Counted from the first letter of the stretch, positions 1-10,538 are shown. The stretch: 64,000 nucleotides of DNA from Adiantum capillus-veneris (GCA_014529385.2 CM043952.1:71183299-71247298); one strand, 5' to 3'. The notes: generated from the sequence alone by a model not told the origin. Translations and numbers: made by a program.

Positions 1-1
1 T

Positions 2-656
2 ATTAATAGTCTTCCTTTCGCTTTCAACAAAGGAGATAGGGAGCTATTCAGAGCTTGTCTTAATAAAGAGAGCATAGAGAAGATTGCAAATTTGTATAAA
101 TTCTCATCCTTCTCTACTTTCTATGACACTTTGTTCATAGAGACATTGTAAATCTCTTTATGCTTTTGAATGATTTAACCATAATCCTAAGGAGTTTTTG
201 TCCAGGAATTTTGTAGCACAAGTGGAGTCTTTAAATCTTGCAAACTTGATTGGACTTGATGAGGATGTTCTTTATGAAATTGTGAGAAGGTTGCCTCACT
301 CCGACTGTGTGGACTTCAAAGGAAAGGAGCTCCTAGTCAATTGCTACTTTCTCACGGCCTTCTACGAGCATGAAGATCTAGTTTTTATACAAACCGCTTG
401 TGCGTTGGGAATTGTAGAGCAAGTGCAATTTATCACTTGGGACGTGGTTGCTCTTTTGGATCCAGAAAATGAAGTTCTAGAGATTTTTGTTTATCGCCTT
501 AGCTTTGAAGAATTTCAACCCTTCTTAGAGCTCATCAATAGTCTACCTTTTTGTTTTGATCAAACAAATCGAGACCTCATTGAAGCTTGGATAGCTGAAG
601 AAGAAAACCTAGAGTGGTATTTTCTTACTTCTTCATTTGCAGGCGAGTGGTTCTAA
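2..656 (+). CDS. extra leader ORF upstream of gag in element A1, with a repeated module
   Basis: I do not recognise this protein. It lies just upstream of gag. The last about 50 residues of one reading stretch are seen at 2-151, and a second stretch of 152 residues runs 198-656. Both carry the same module: INSLPF, one variable residue, F, then a polar run, R, acidic or neutral L and a short helix-like tail ending in acidic residues. So the leader seems to encode at least two related modules in tandem. The protein is acidic, rich in Leu, Phe and Glu, and has no zinc finger, membrane segment or catalytic motif that I can see. Some plant Tat and Athila relatives carry extra ORFs, but the usual place is after pol, so the position ahead of gag is notable. 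Function unknown. Confidence 0.5.
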
Positions 657-705
657 ATCTCTATTGTATCCCTTATTGTAACTCGTGTTGTAATCTTTCA
701 TAATA

Positions 706-1413
706 ATGGAGAGCCAACGCCAAATGTCTGGATATCCTCTTTTCTTTGGAGAGCCTGGAGAGGATGCAGAATTATTTCTAGCGAACTTCAAGATGTCTTG
801 CCGTATCAAGAGGATAGTAACTGATCAAGAACGTGTAGAAATGTTTGGGGTGGTCCTTAGGAAAGATGCTAGCACTTGGTTTGACTCTTTGCCTGAGGAA
901 GTTAAAGGGAATTACACGGAAGTTTTGAATCGTTTCAAGAAATACTTCTTTGATCCCCAAAACACTCAAAAATTATGGCAAGACATTGTTTCTCATAAGC
1001 AAAAAGACTTAGATGACTACTACTTGTACAAGCAAGAGTTTCTACGTCTTTGGGCTATATGGATACGAAATGTTGCTAACCCTGGTGATGGTGCAGAATT
1101 TTTAAAGAAGGAGAGGTTCATAGCCGGACTCTTTCCTGACCTTAAGGTAAAAGTTGAGGCGGGTGCACTTGCTACTTTTGATGCAGCGGAAACTAGGGCT
1201 GCTGAGAAGTATAGGAAACTCAAGTGCTTAAGGGGAGAGGTTCCAATAGAAGGTCTTAGACCCAAAAGTAAGTCACAAGCATCAACATTTAGGGAGCTTC
1301 CTGAGGTAACGGCTGAAGTGATTGAGAAGTTAAATGAATCTTTAAGCAGCCTGCCAATTCACCTTGCACAAGCTGTAGGTCCAAAGGGACAAGCAAAGAA
1401 GTCAGAAGAGTGA
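706..1413 (+). CDS. gag: gag capsid region of element A1
   Basis: This 235-residue region has the plan of a plant Retrotrans_gag domain. It opens with a hydrophobic segment (GYPLFFGEPGEDAELFL), then helices leading to a WFDSLPEE motif near residue 57, a typical gag W-x3-L-P block, then YFFDPQN and a LWQDI stretch like the usual arm before the major homology-like part. The C-terminal part is lysine rich and leads toward a zinc knuckle further downstream. It would form the particle shell around element RNA in the cytoplasm. The start at 706 is the first Met of the block. Assignment rests on layout and position before the zinc knuckle and protease. Confidence 0.75.
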   Translation: MESQRQMSGYPLFFGEPGEDAELFLANFKMSCRIKRIVTDQERVEMFGVVLRKDASTWFDSLPEEVKGNYTEVLNRFKKYFFDPQNTQKLWQDIVSHKQKDLDDYYLYKQEFLRLWAIWIRNVANPGDGAEFLKKERFIAGLFPDLKVKVEAGALATFDAAETRAAEKYRKLKCLRGEVPIEGLRPKSKSQASTFRELPEVTAEVIEKLNESLSSLPIHLAQAVGPKGQAKKSEE

Positions 1414-1437
1414 GATCCACCACGAACTAGGAGAGTC

Positions 1438-2538
1438 TTGCAATGTTGGAATTGCGGAGAGTCTGGACATGGGATGTATAATTGTCCTTGGCCCTGTGGA
1501 GAGCCAGGGAGACCTAACTTGAATTACCCAGTGATGAATGCAGGAGAAGGAGCTGGTCAACAACCAAGGCTTCTACAAAGGCCAAATGGACCAAGACCAC
1601 CTCCACAAGGGGTAGAAGGAGTTCCACCTTTGCCAGATCCAAATGTGCATGTGGTAGAGGTGACAAATTCAAATGAGGTTGACATGGAAGCCAATGGCAT
1701 TAAGCGTGGCCGAGGAAAAGGTAAAGAGAAAGAAGGAGTCACATCACAGAGTGACCATGGACAAGGCAAGAAGGCAAAGGAAACCAAGAGGACTCGACGT
1801 CATATCAACCTCCAAGACTTCCCTCTTGGACATGGTATGGCTCCGTACAACTTGTTGGAAGACATGAGAGGTAAGGGTCCTGATATTTCATGGCCTCAAT
1901 TTCTTGCATTATGTCCACAAGTAAGGAGGGATTTAACAAGGGCAGTTAGCACTAGGAGAAAGGTAAAAGAGAGTGTGCCTGTTGTAAAAATTGCACAAGC
2001 AGAAATGAATGAGGACATTACACCGGTGCTAGACTGTTACATCAAAGGAAGATTGGTTAGGAAAGGTCTAGTGGATGGGGGTGCACAAATTTGCATCATG
2101 ACAGAGGGAATCATGCAAAGACTAGGCATGCACATCCATGAGACACCTGAAATCAAAGTCAAGATGGCAAACAATAGCAAGGCTAGGTGTGTAGGCATTT
2201 GTAAAAATGTCTTTGTAGAGGCCTTTGGCATTAAGAAAGCGATGGATTTTTATGTTATGTTGACCAAGGGAAGTGGTTATCCATTTATCCTAGGAAGACC
2301 ATGGCTAATGAAAATGCGAGCTTTGCAGGATTGGGAGAGTGGGAAATTAATTTGCAGGAATGACAATCATAAGAAGGTTGTCTTTGACATGAAGGAGCAA
2401 CGCCAAGAGGAGCTCCATGAAGAATCATCTCAAAGTGAGACGGAAGAAGGTTGGACCGATAGCACTTCAGAAGAAGAAAGTAGCGGCAGCATTACTGAAG
2501 AGGAGTCTTCCATCGAAGTCATGGGGGTAAGGTTTTAG
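1438..2538 (+). CDS. nucleocapsid zinc knuckle and aspartic protease region of element A1
   Basis: The first residues hold a CCHC zinc knuckle (CWNCGESGHGMYNCP, C-x2-C-x4-H-x4-C), the nucleic-acid-binding part of gag. A proline-rich and then basic linker follows (GRGKGKEKEG, KKAKETKRTRR), possibly a nuclear-localisation-like run. A retropepsin-like domain lies around residues 195-300: the active-site loop reads VDGGAQICIM in place of the common D-T/S-G-A, and the second landmark is FILGRPWL. The tail is very acidic and Ser/Glu rich. In the family this enzyme cuts the polyprotein. The DGGA loop is unusual and its activity cannot be judged from sequence alone. Confidence 0.75.
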   Translation: MQCWNCGESGHGMYNCPWPCGEPGRPNLNYPVMNAGEGAGQQPRLLQRPNGPRPPPQGVEGVPPLPDPNVHVVEVTNSNEVDMEANGIKRGRGKGKEKEGVTSQSDHGQGKKAKETKRTRRHINLQDFPLGHGMAPYNLLEDMRGKGPDISWPQFLALCPQVRRDLTRAVSTRRKVKESVPVVKIAQAEMNEDITPVLDCYIKGRLVRKGLVDGGAQICIMTEGIMQRLGMHIHETPEIKVKMANNSKARCVGICKNVFVEAFGIKKAMDFYVMLTKGSGYPFILGRPWLMKMRALQDWESGKLICRNDNHKKVVFDMKEQRQEELHEESSQSETEEGWTDSTSEEESSGSITEEESSIEVMGVRF

Positions 2539-2676
2539 CCAAGCAACCAAGAGACCTCTTGTCAAGGCTTGGAGGAGGTAGGTCCTCAAGAGAACGAAGG
2601 TGTTCAAGATGAAGGGATGCTGGAAGGTATGCTATAACCAACACTTACAAAGGATGAAAGGGAGGAGTTCAAATGT

Positions 2677-4095
2677 GTGCTAAGGAAGTTTCCTAGGCTT
2701 TTTGCTAAAGACTACACCGATGTGCGTGGAGTAGATGCTGTTCAACACAAAATTGAGTTGAAGCCAGAGGCCACACCTAAGGCTCAGAAGCTACGAAGGC
2801 TAGGAGTCATCAAGGAGCAGGCTTTACTCAAGGAGGTAAGAAAGATTCTAGCAACAGGTTTCATTTATCCAGTGGAGAATTCAGAGTGGGTCTCTCCCGT
2901 TGTTGTCACTCCTAAGAAAAACGAAAAGTGGAGGGTGTGTGTGGATTACCGTCCACTCAATGAGGCAACAAAAAGAGATCACTTTCCCCTCCCATTTCAG
3001 GATGAGATACTAAATGAGGTAGCTGGTCATGAGAAGTACACTGTGTGTGATGGCTACTCAGGTTACTTTCAAATAGGGATTGCATTGGAGGATCAATTGA
3101 AAACAACCTTTATCACTCCTTGGGGTTGTTATGCTTTTAGAGTCATGCCATTTGGTCTGACAAATGCTCCTGCAACATTCCAACGTTTCATGAACATGGT
3201 GTTTCAAGCATTCTTTGGAAAGTCAATTAGGGTGTTCATTGATGATTTCTGTATTTATAGCTCAAAATCATTGCATCTACAAAGGGTAGAAGAAGGTTTA
3301 AAGAAGCTCTACGACATGGGAGGTCAACTCAACCCCGACAAGTGCCACATAGGTGAGGATGAAGTGATCTTGCTCGGTCACAAGGTTTCCTATAAAGGCA
3401 TTGAGGTGGATCCTTCAAAGGCAAAGGCTCTTATTGAGCTCCCATCACTGAAGAGTCTTAAGGAGGTCATCTCTTTCATTCAGAAGGTGAAGTATATGTC
3501 ACGCTTCATTCACTTAGCCTCGGAGTTGCTTCATCCTTTGCAAAAGTTGACACAACAAGTAGAATTTGCATGGTCTGATGAGCTTAAAGAGTATTTTTGT
3601 AACATTAAAGTCATTTTGTCAGAGCTACCAACACTCATGCCTCCTTGTTGGGAGTACACATTCTTTGTTAGCTCTAGTGTTGGAAGGGAAACAATTGGTG
3701 CTGTGTTGCTACAACAAGATCCCCATAGTACAAGGATGCGACCCATCTACTTTGCTAGTAGGGTCATGAATGCTTTGGAGAGAGACTACACAGAAGCAGA
3801 ACTCATGATGCTTCCTCTCATGTTTGCGGTGAGAAAGTTTAGATCCTACCTGCTACCAAAACCTTTTGTAATTCTCACTGCAGAAAATTTGTTCCCTTGG
3901 GTGTCATCTCAAATGAATCTTAGTACTAGGATCTCAAAGTGGATTATGGAGTTGCAAGAGTTTCAATACTCTTTCAAGGCAGAAGATAGTGTGCGTGCAC
4001 AATTGGCAGGGATTCTCACTTATAGGGTACATGAGAAGGAAATTAAGGTGCCTCAAGTAAAGACCCTACCATTGCCGCCACCAAAAAGTATTTAA
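2677..4095 (+). CDS. pol: reverse transcriptase and connection RNase H of element A1
   Basis: A classical Ty3/gypsy RT of 472 residues. Landmarks in order are NSEWVSPVVVTPKKNEKWRV, the WRVCVDYRPLNEATKRD block, FPLPFQDEIL, TVCDGYSGYFQI (first catalytic Asp region), MPFGLTNAPATFQRFMN, the active-site FIDDFCIYSS (xxDD with F-I before the two Asp) and the thumb LGHKVSYKGIEVDPSKAKAL. An RNase H-like connection follows (FFVSSSVGRETIGAVLLQQD, then PIYFASRVMNALERDYTEAELMML in two blocks). It copies element RNA into DNA. The gypsy-type RNase H is followed by a second one in the next region, as in the Tat lineage. Confidence 0.9.
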   Translation: MLRKFPRLFAKDYTDVRGVDAVQHKIELKPEATPKAQKLRRLGVIKEQALLKEVRKILATGFIYPVENSEWVSPVVVTPKKNEKWRVCVDYRPLNEATKRDHFPLPFQDEILNEVAGHEKYTVCDGYSGYFQIGIALEDQLKTTFITPWGCYAFRVMPFGLTNAPATFQRFMNMVFQAFFGKSIRVFIDDFCIYSSKSLHLQRVEEGLKKLYDMGGQLNPDKCHIGEDEVILLGHKVSYKGIEVDPSKAKALIELPSLKSLKEVISFIQKVKYMSRFIHLASELLHPLQKLTQQVEFAWSDELKEYFCNIKVILSELPTLMPPCWEYTFFVSSSVGRETIGAVLLQQDPHSTRMRPIYFASRVMNALERDYTEAELMMLPLMFAVRKFRSYLLPKPFVILTAENLFPWVSSQMNLSTRISKWIMELQEFQYSFKAEDSVRAQLAGILTYRVHEKEIKVPQVKTLPLPPPKSI

Positions 4096-4105
4096 TTCTT
4101 TTACC

Positions 4106-5701
4106 TTGTTCTTTGATGGAGCTTTTTGTCGAGCCACAGGGAAAGCAGGGGAAGGGCTAGTATTGCTCAACCGAAGTGGAGAGGTGGTCATGAAAGAGAA
4201 GGTCAATCTACCAGGTTCAACTAGCAACAATGAAGCAGAATATGACACACTACTTCATGGTTTAAAAATATGTATTGGCCATGGTATACAACGTCTCATG
4301 GTAAAAGGGGATGCACTTCTCATTGTGAAGCAGATTTTAGGCATCTGGGCATGCAAAAATGAAAGACTAAGGGCCAAAGTTCATACCATCCGTAGGCTAT
4401 TTAATCAATTTGAGGAGGTGCAATTATATCAGATTCCTACGAAACAAAATGAAGATGCTGATTTACTTGCACAACAAGCCGTTGCATGTGTAAAGAAAGA
4501 AGTGCAGGTCATCATGGTGGCGGCTGCTGTGAAGCAACCGAGGTACCAGGGATTGGAGTCATTGGCTCCCATCATTGGCTACATTTTGGAGGGTGAGTTT
4601 CCATCAGACTTCACAAAAGCTCAGAAGAGGAGACTCATGAAGAAGGCAAGTGCAGATCTCTTCCTAGAAGACTCCCTCTATCAAAGAGGGAAGGATCAAG
4701 TGTGCAGAAGAGTACCAACTATCGAGGAAATTCCAGCCATTCTAAAAGGTTTGCATGAAGAGGCATGTGGTGGTCATTTTGCCCAAGAATCAGCTGTGAA
4801 GAAGATTTTGCTTGCGGGGTATGTTTGGCCAAGCTTGCATGTGGATGTTCAACATTGGTGTAAAAGCTGTCACAATTGTCAGATAAATGGAAATAGAATA
4901 TTGGTGCATGGACCGAGGCAAATAGTGCTTGCAAATGGACCCTTTGAAAAGTGGGGCATTGATGCTATGGGTCCTCTGCCTAGGACAAAAAATGGTAAAC
5001 TCTACATTCTAGTGGCTGTACACTATATGACTAGGTGGGTGGAAGCTCAAAGTGTGGCAAGAGTGAATGAGAGGACAATTAGCAAGTTTGTGTACAATCA
5101 CATTTGTTGCAGATTTGGCACACCTTTGGAGATTGTTTTTGATAATGGTCCAGGGTTTAGGAAGGGCTTGCTCACAGAAGTTTGTGAAGAGCTTCACATT
5201 CTACATCGTCATAGCACACCATACTACCCACAGTCAAATGGTTTGGTGGAGAAGGATAATGGTGTCATTGCAGGAATCATTAGAAAGATGGTGCAAAACA
5301 ACACAAAATTATGGGATGACTTCTTGGATGGTGCCTTGTGGGCATATCGAACCACATATAGGGAAGCCACGGAGTTCACACCATTTCACTTGGTCTATGG
5401 TCAAGAGGCTTTACAGCCAATTGAGCTAAACATTCCAACAATGCGACTTCATGGCAAATCAACACAAGATGATCAAGAAGCATGGATGGATCGACTTCTT
5501 ACCTTAGCCAAGCTTGAGTGGAAAAGAGAAGCAGCATACGAGTGCTATAAGAGGAAAGCCACACAGACAAAGGAGAAGCTTGACAAGAAACTGAAGGACA
5601 AAGGCATCAATGAAGGAGATCTTGTGCTAAGGTATGATAATCGACTCGATAATCGTTTTGATGCCAAATTTGAAAAACTAGATGGCAAGGGCCATACATA
5701 G
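4106..5701 (+). CDS. archaeal-type RNase H and integrase of element A1
   Basis: Residues 1-125 match an archaeal-type RNase H: FFDGA, NNEAEYDTLLHGLK, KGDALLIVKQI and a final QNEDADLLAQQA. In plants this second RNase H marks Tat-lineage Ty3/gypsy elements. Integrase follows: an HHCC zinc module (H-EEACGGH about residues 210-220, then CKSCHNC near 250), a core with WGIDAMGPLP (first Asp), VFDNGPGFRKG (second Asp) and YYPQSNGLVEK (Glu). The C-terminal part (LVLRYDNRLDNRF) resembles the GPY/F-type tail that ends KFEKLDGKGH. No chromodomain is seen, which fits a non-chromovirus. Confidence 0.88.
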   Translation: MFFDGAFCRATGKAGEGLVLLNRSGEVVMKEKVNLPGSTSNNEAEYDTLLHGLKICIGHGIQRLMVKGDALLIVKQILGIWACKNERLRAKVHTIRRLFNQFEEVQLYQIPTKQNEDADLLAQQAVACVKKEVQVIMVAAAVKQPRYQGLESLAPIIGYILEGEFPSDFTKAQKRRLMKKASADLFLEDSLYQRGKDQVCRRVPTIEEIPAILKGLHEEACGGHFAQESAVKKILLAGYVWPSLHVDVQHWCKSCHNCQINGNRILVHGPRQIVLANGPFEKWGIDAMGPLPRTKNGKLYILVAVHYMTRWVEAQSVARVNERTISKFVYNHICCRFGTPLEIVFDNGPGFRKGLLTEVCEELHILHRHSTPYYPQSNGLVEKDNGVIAGIIRKMVQNNTKLWDDFLDGALWAYRTTYREATEFTPFHLVYGQEALQPIELNIPTMRLHGKSTQDDQEAWMDRLLTLAKLEWKREAAYECYKRKATQTKEKLDKKLKDKGINEGDLVLRYDNRLDNRFDAKFEKLDGKGHT

Positions 5702-5985
5702 TCAAGAAGGCTTTCAATTCTAGTTACTATCAGCTTATGGACTTGAACGGTAAAGAGCACTCCAGGAAGGTAAACGGGTATCGCTTGAAGCCCTATTTGA
5801 GTCGCCTTCTACCAAAGGATCTACCAAAGATCTGTCCAAAGGCCGCTGTCTCATGTAAGTATTGTTACATGAAGCATGAATGTAACACAAACCAAAATTC
5901 CAAGGGGCCAAACAATGAAGATCTTGTCAAGGACTCTGAAGCACTCTCTTTGGAAAAGATGCTCTATGATGGTACATGAATATAC
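5702..5985 (+). CDS. C-terminal tail region of element A1 pol
   Basis: Sequence between integrase and polypurine tract. It reads as a short continuation of the integrase tail, with a segment like LMDLNGKEHSRKVNGYRLKPY, the usual region where the integrase C-terminus meets the strand end of the coding region. Element A2 carries the same segment at about 44.0-44.3 kb, so it belongs to the family and is not flanking DNA. No catalytic motif is expected here. Confidence 0.55.
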
Positions 5986-5989
5986 CATC

Positions 5990-6007
5990 ATCCAGGGGGA
6001 GGGCTAA
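5990..6007 (+). promoter_or_regulatory. polypurine tract of element A1
   Basis: A purine block with the sequence CCAGGGGGAGGGCTAA directly precedes TGATAGCC, the LTR start. The same arrangement stands at 44.30 kb in A2. It is the primer site for second-strand DNA synthesis in LTR elements. Confidence 0.75.
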
Positions 6008-8113
6008 TGATAGCCGTTTTTCGGCTCTTTGTAATTGCCACAGTGAGTTACCTCACCCTACCAAAATCACCCAAACACTGTGGCTATCCCTACCATTTCA
6101 CTGTACATAGGCGTGCGTGAGTCACGGGACTTTTCCCATATCTGCTTAAAAAACCCTCAATTAGCTAGTCATTGGGCTAGTTGAGCCAAAAAAATAAAAA
6201 ATATAAGTATATTATGGCCCATGCGTATGTAAATATTTCTTTGTATATAGGGCCTAAATAAAAGATTTTTTCATAATTATTTTGGTATTTATTTAAATAT
6301 TTCTACCTAGGTGTGTGTTATTTATGCTCTGTATATTGCCTCACCATTACCACAAATTTTCTTACCATTTTTCATATTCTTTATTCCATATAGAAATATT
6401 TTCATGTAGGCTTCTCTTATATTTGGTGTAACTCCACCCCAACAAAAATCCAAAAAAACTAGTTTTATTTATGTGTATATTTTTTTACTATTGTGATTTT
6501 TCCCTTCCTACATCTAGTTTGTTTTTTTTTCTAAAAAAATTAGAACACCAAAAATATTTATCTTTTTATGGTAGCCTCATAATGAGAGAGATTTCTTTTG
6601 ACCCCTTTATATTTTTCCACTTATATTATTTATATTTGACATGTACATATTTTTTAGACCCCTCAATATTTGATTTTCTTAGTTGTACTATTCACTTATA
6701 TCATAATCTCAACAATATCTTCAATTATAGACCTACCAAATAAGGTCAAGGGTAGGTGGCATGCATATATGCACTATGGAGGGCTCACTCTTGGAGGTAT
6801 TCAAAAGAATCATCCAAAGAAGGACCCCACAAGGACCTTGTGCAGTGGAAAAAAATGGTCGGTTTTGCTGAATTTTTAAAGTTCACTTGCTCTCCGAATT
6901 TGAAAAGGTGATACAAACAAAAGTTGTAGCTCGTGGGCTGAACTTTTGACTCAAATTTTTTCATATTTTTTTGAGCTACGAGCTGTGAGCTATGATTTTA
7001 TTAGTGGACCCCAGTTTTCCCATGCTATGCAGCCACACTCTCTCTTCCACTTTATCATTTTCCTCTTTCACACACACTTCTCCACTCATCATCCCCACCT
7101 CTCTCACCACTCCTCTCTGCACCCTACTCACCTTCTCCTCAACCTTGAAGAATAAGAGAAACCATGGTGAACTCATACCTCCCACACACAATTCCATTCC
7201 AAAATTGACCACCTAGTCTCATTTTTCCTCCTCCAATTTACCCATATCTATCAAAAAAACCACAAAATTCAGCCTCTTCTCTTAAAAGACAGCATCATGG
7301 TGGTTGATTACTCAGCTTCAATTACCTTGTCTTTCAAGGAAGGTCAAGAGTGGAGAAAAAATGTACCGTCAAAGCTAGTGGACCGTCAACAAGCGTCAAA
7401 ATTGGCCCTACTCAAGACACTTGGAGCATCAACCTTGTAAGAAATCCACCTTTTCTTACCTCTTAAGAGTTTTTCTTCCTTATTTGTATCCTACATGGAT
7501 ACTCCCATTGTAAATATCCAATTCCATTTGTAAATTAATACTAACTCTACTAACACTAACCCACTATGAAAAGTCCTATCACCTCCATTTCTCTCCTTTC
7601 TCTTTCCCCACCAACTTCTTGATAATTCCAAGCAAAAGAAATTAGATAAATTGCTGAAAATCTAACCCAACCATGGTTAGAGGAGTAACCCTAGCCTTCA
7701 AAATTGTTATAAAAGGAGGGTGTAGCTAGCACAAAAGGGGGAGCCTTAAGCAAGAGCACTATGCTATAGCTTGAGAAGCCAAGCTCAACCTCTCTAGAAG
7801 GAGCTCTTGAGTGGAAGCTCATTGTCTTATGCATGTGCATGTGTTGTAATAGGGGATTAGCAAGGGAACTCTATGCCATTGTAAGAGAGAGAGTGATCAT
7901 TCAATTGAGAGTAGGAAATCTATCATTTCTCCTACTAGTGTAAGCCCAACATTCGCTGAATCAAGGAGGGTGGATTTGGACTAAGATTGGATACTTTGTC
8001 TCCCTTCCAACGTGAAGTAATGGACAACAATGATGCGTAAGTGTCTTGGTGTTTTTTGTTAAGTTCTTGATAGCTTGTCTTTGGTGTTGTCATCAATCTA
8101 GCCATAAATCCCA
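6008..8113 (+). repeat. 3' LTR of element A1
   Basis: Starts TGATAGCC right after the polypurine tract. It aligns with the A2 LTR (44312-46919) over separated blocks: the first about 200 bases, a middle block with the phrase ending in GTGGACCCC (near 7010 and 45505), and the TATA region. In the last few hundred bases I cannot align it to A2, so the two LTRs differ in their 3' part. The right border (a TCCCACA near 8113) is a guess. Confidence 0.6.
7708..7716 (+). promoter_or_regulatory. TATA box in A1 LTR
   Basis: TATAAAAGG sits late in the LTR, about 400 bases before the guessed end, the usual place for the U3/R promoter. A2 has TATAAAGAG at the equivalent place (46292). Confidence 0.55.
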
Positions 8114-8372
8114 CATACTGTAAGAGGGCGACAGGGTGGAGAGGACTCCCCTAGCCTTAAGACAGTGATTGGGGTGGCTTTTCTTGTGATGTGTTGTGGT
8201 GAAATTTACGCAAGCTATGTTGAACAAATACTAATCTCACTTTGATTTGTCATGACAGATTTGTAAGAAGGTATTAATGCAACAAGCACCCCCTCCCCCT
8301 TTCTCTCTCTTTCTTAAATATATAGTTGTGTTTGCTTGATCATTGCCGATACGTTTCAAAGCAGCCCGAGCA

Positions 8373-8419
<47 letters not shown>

Positions 8420-8714
8420 TCTCTCGTGTTTTAGTGTGTGAGAGTGTTCCATTGGTGTTAGGGTTAGTGTAAATTCCTTGCTTGTTGGTGGGTTGCTCTA
8501 ACGATTCTCTTCTTGTGTAGTTGGGATTTGGCTGTGGGTTTGTTGTTTTGGTTTGTGTTGTGTTGTGCCCCAGCCCCATTGAGCAGCACGGGAGCCTTGA
8601 AGGGTGTCTAGAGGTTGCTCTTCTTGTTGCCCGCCCCGGACCGCCTCACTAGGAAGTGCCACTTGCTTGATTTGCTCCAAGGCGGTGATGCATCCTTGAA
8701 GGAGAATGGCATAG
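8114..8714. other. no gene seen; CT microsatellite at about 8371-8424
   Basis: Between the A1 LTR and the methyltransferase-like gene I see no supported feature except a (CT)n run of about 54 bases. Part of it could be the 5' leader of the gene that follows. Confidence 0.4.
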
Positions 8715-10425
8715 GTTTGACGGAGAAGACTTGGAACCTTCCGCTTCGATATCACGTGTATTGGTGGAAATTGGAAAGATTAGATTTAGTGATTATGTGC
8801 AATTTGTTGATAATGGAACTTGTGACTTATTATTTGCTGCAGGAGAGTGTTTGAGATGGCCGAGAAAATGGAGGCCGAGAATCATGATGTTGCTATCCAA
8901 CACGAAAAGGCTGAAGGTAGCCATGGTTGCACACTTGCCCACACATAACTGACATATAGATTCAAGCACTTTGAGAAGGCCTTCAAGAAGTGAAGTGCTC
9001 GGATCAAGTCCACACCAGATCCTGAAGAGCAACCCCACTTTGCTTGCATGGCACGAAGCTTGTTGTACAGGTTTGACATCTTTAATTGACAAATTAAGAA
9101 TGTAGTAGGACACACTAATCTTGTTCTTGGTGGCTCAAAACATTGTGGTCTGTCTTGTAGATGGTGGAGAGATGCTCTTGTCTTTCCCATTCCCGAGCAC
9201 CCCAGTGATGCATGGTGTATGTCGGAGAGAGAGAAGATGGTCTTATATCCTGATGAGTGGATAGACGACTTGTGGCCAAAGGGAGCGTGGCTCAAGTTTC
9301 CTTGGTGGCTGGATTACTCGGACAAGGAGTACCCACCCGAAGAGGAAGAGCTATACATAGATATCATTCTATATAGTTTTTACCTTTGCCGTGCAACAAT
9401 ACAACATGGGCTCAATAACTGTTCTTTTTTAATTAATAGTGGAGCATACTCCGTCACGAAAGAAAGCGGTTGTGATAGAGGATGCTCTATCTCCAAACAC
9501 ATCAAAGAAACCGGACAAGAAGAAACAAAACTCAAAGAAAGACTCGCAAGCATAACCAGCTGACAAGCAACATGAAAAGAGAAAGAAGAGGGCTGTAGTT
9601 TCTAGTGATAGTGAGAGCGAGCATGTGGTTGCGGAATATTTTGTAGAAGTCAGCGATAGTGCTCATAGCCTTGGTGCTATGAGCCATAGTGTACCGACAC
9701 TATCCTTCACTCCAAGACCAATGGGGGGCATCCAAGAGTCCCCTCCATGTTCACCATCACATGGCAGGGCTGTAGAGGACCTATCAAACATGGCCAGAGT
9801 TGTGGGAGATAACCATCCAGATACATGAAAATGGTTAATGTTGTGTTTTTCTCTTTAGCATTTCTTGAATCATATATTTGATCTTATGTTGCTACATACA
9901 GATATGCATGTAGAGCGATGCCACCTTGCACTGCATGCTAGTGCCAAAGAGTTGGAAAAAGCTATTCCAGATGTGTTGTGCAATGACAGGTAAGCCACGC
10001 TAATTTACAATCATAGTTATGTGCACAATTTTAGTGCTAACAAAGAATGTATGCAGTTCTATGCAGTCACTCTGTAGATTCTTGGGCTCTCCATCAGGAA
10101 CAAGGCCGATGAACCCCAGCTTTGATTGGGTGGCATACGTTTGGTGTACATGGCCTTTCCCTTACACACTAGGCTACATGCAGCTAGCACGGGTGGGGTT
10201 CCTTTATGGAACCAATGGGTTTTGTGAGCTTGTGGATGCTGCATTCCTTGTGGCAACCGAGTTTCTTTTGGTTGATGTCATGGTTGTGGCAACATGTCGT
10301 GTGCAGAACATCTGTCCATTGTCACTTCGAAGGAAGAGGGAGATGGTTTCCAGTTGTTGAGGATATTGTACATACGGCTGCTAGAGTCTACTTGTACGAC
10401 TGTTCAGGACTATTTAGAGGGGGTG
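8715..10425 (+). pseudogene. upstream exons of a methyltransferase-like gene, probably decayed
   Basis: Several open segments with splice-like borders lead up to the methyltransferase exons. Segment one (8715-8842) ends VDNGTCDLLFA, reminiscent of the strand before a D/S-P-P-Y motif. Segments at 8843-8916 and 8960-9071 are open. A Trp-rich block (from 9161, DAWCMSEREKMVLYPDEW, WLKFPWWLDY, acidic EEEE) joins across a 64-base intron (9376-9439) in frame to a lysine-rich, nuclear-localisation-like stretch. That stretch has an in-frame stop at 9553-9555 but stays open to 9828 (SSDSESEH). A clean exon at 9902-9989 has a GTAAGC donor and joins in phase to 10057 onward (NPSFDWVAYVWCTWPFPY). No standard catalytic D/N/S-P-P-Y/F/W is obvious. 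Either pseudogene or wrongly resolved exons. Confidence 0.4.
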
Positions 10426-10538
10426 TTTTTTTTTTTTTGATAATGAATAGTAAGTTCGATGTTTTCATTTCAAATAATAATGTTTTACTTTCATTCGTAG
10501 GTTGGTACTTTGTTGCTGATCATTTTTTCACCCCCTAG

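Larger units (their letters stand above)
1..8113 (+). mobile_element. Ty3/gypsy LTR retrotransposon A1 (Tat-like), 3' part
   Basis: A long Ty3/gypsy element whose left end lies outside the window. Parts in order are an extra leader ORF, gag, CCHC zinc knuckle and aspartic protease, reverse transcriptase with RNase H, a second archaeal-type RNase H, integrase, a polypurine tract and a long 3' LTR. The second RNase H is the hallmark of the plant Tat lineage. The coding part is largely readable but carries a few breaks. A second copy (A2, 41.7-46.9 kb) and an LTR piece (60.5 kb) confirm the family. The right LTR edge is uncertain because the 5' LTR is not in the window. Confidence 0.85.

Noticed and set aside
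6471-7216. Several small open frames within the A1 LTR
   Set aside because: AT-rich, Phe/Leu/His composition typical of noncoding LTR DNA; no counterpart in A2.
9100-9260. CW-type zinc finger (Trp/Cys pattern around WWRDAL and DAWCM)
   Set aside because: The C-x2-C pairs and the spacing to the second Trp do not fit; exon borders here are unsure.
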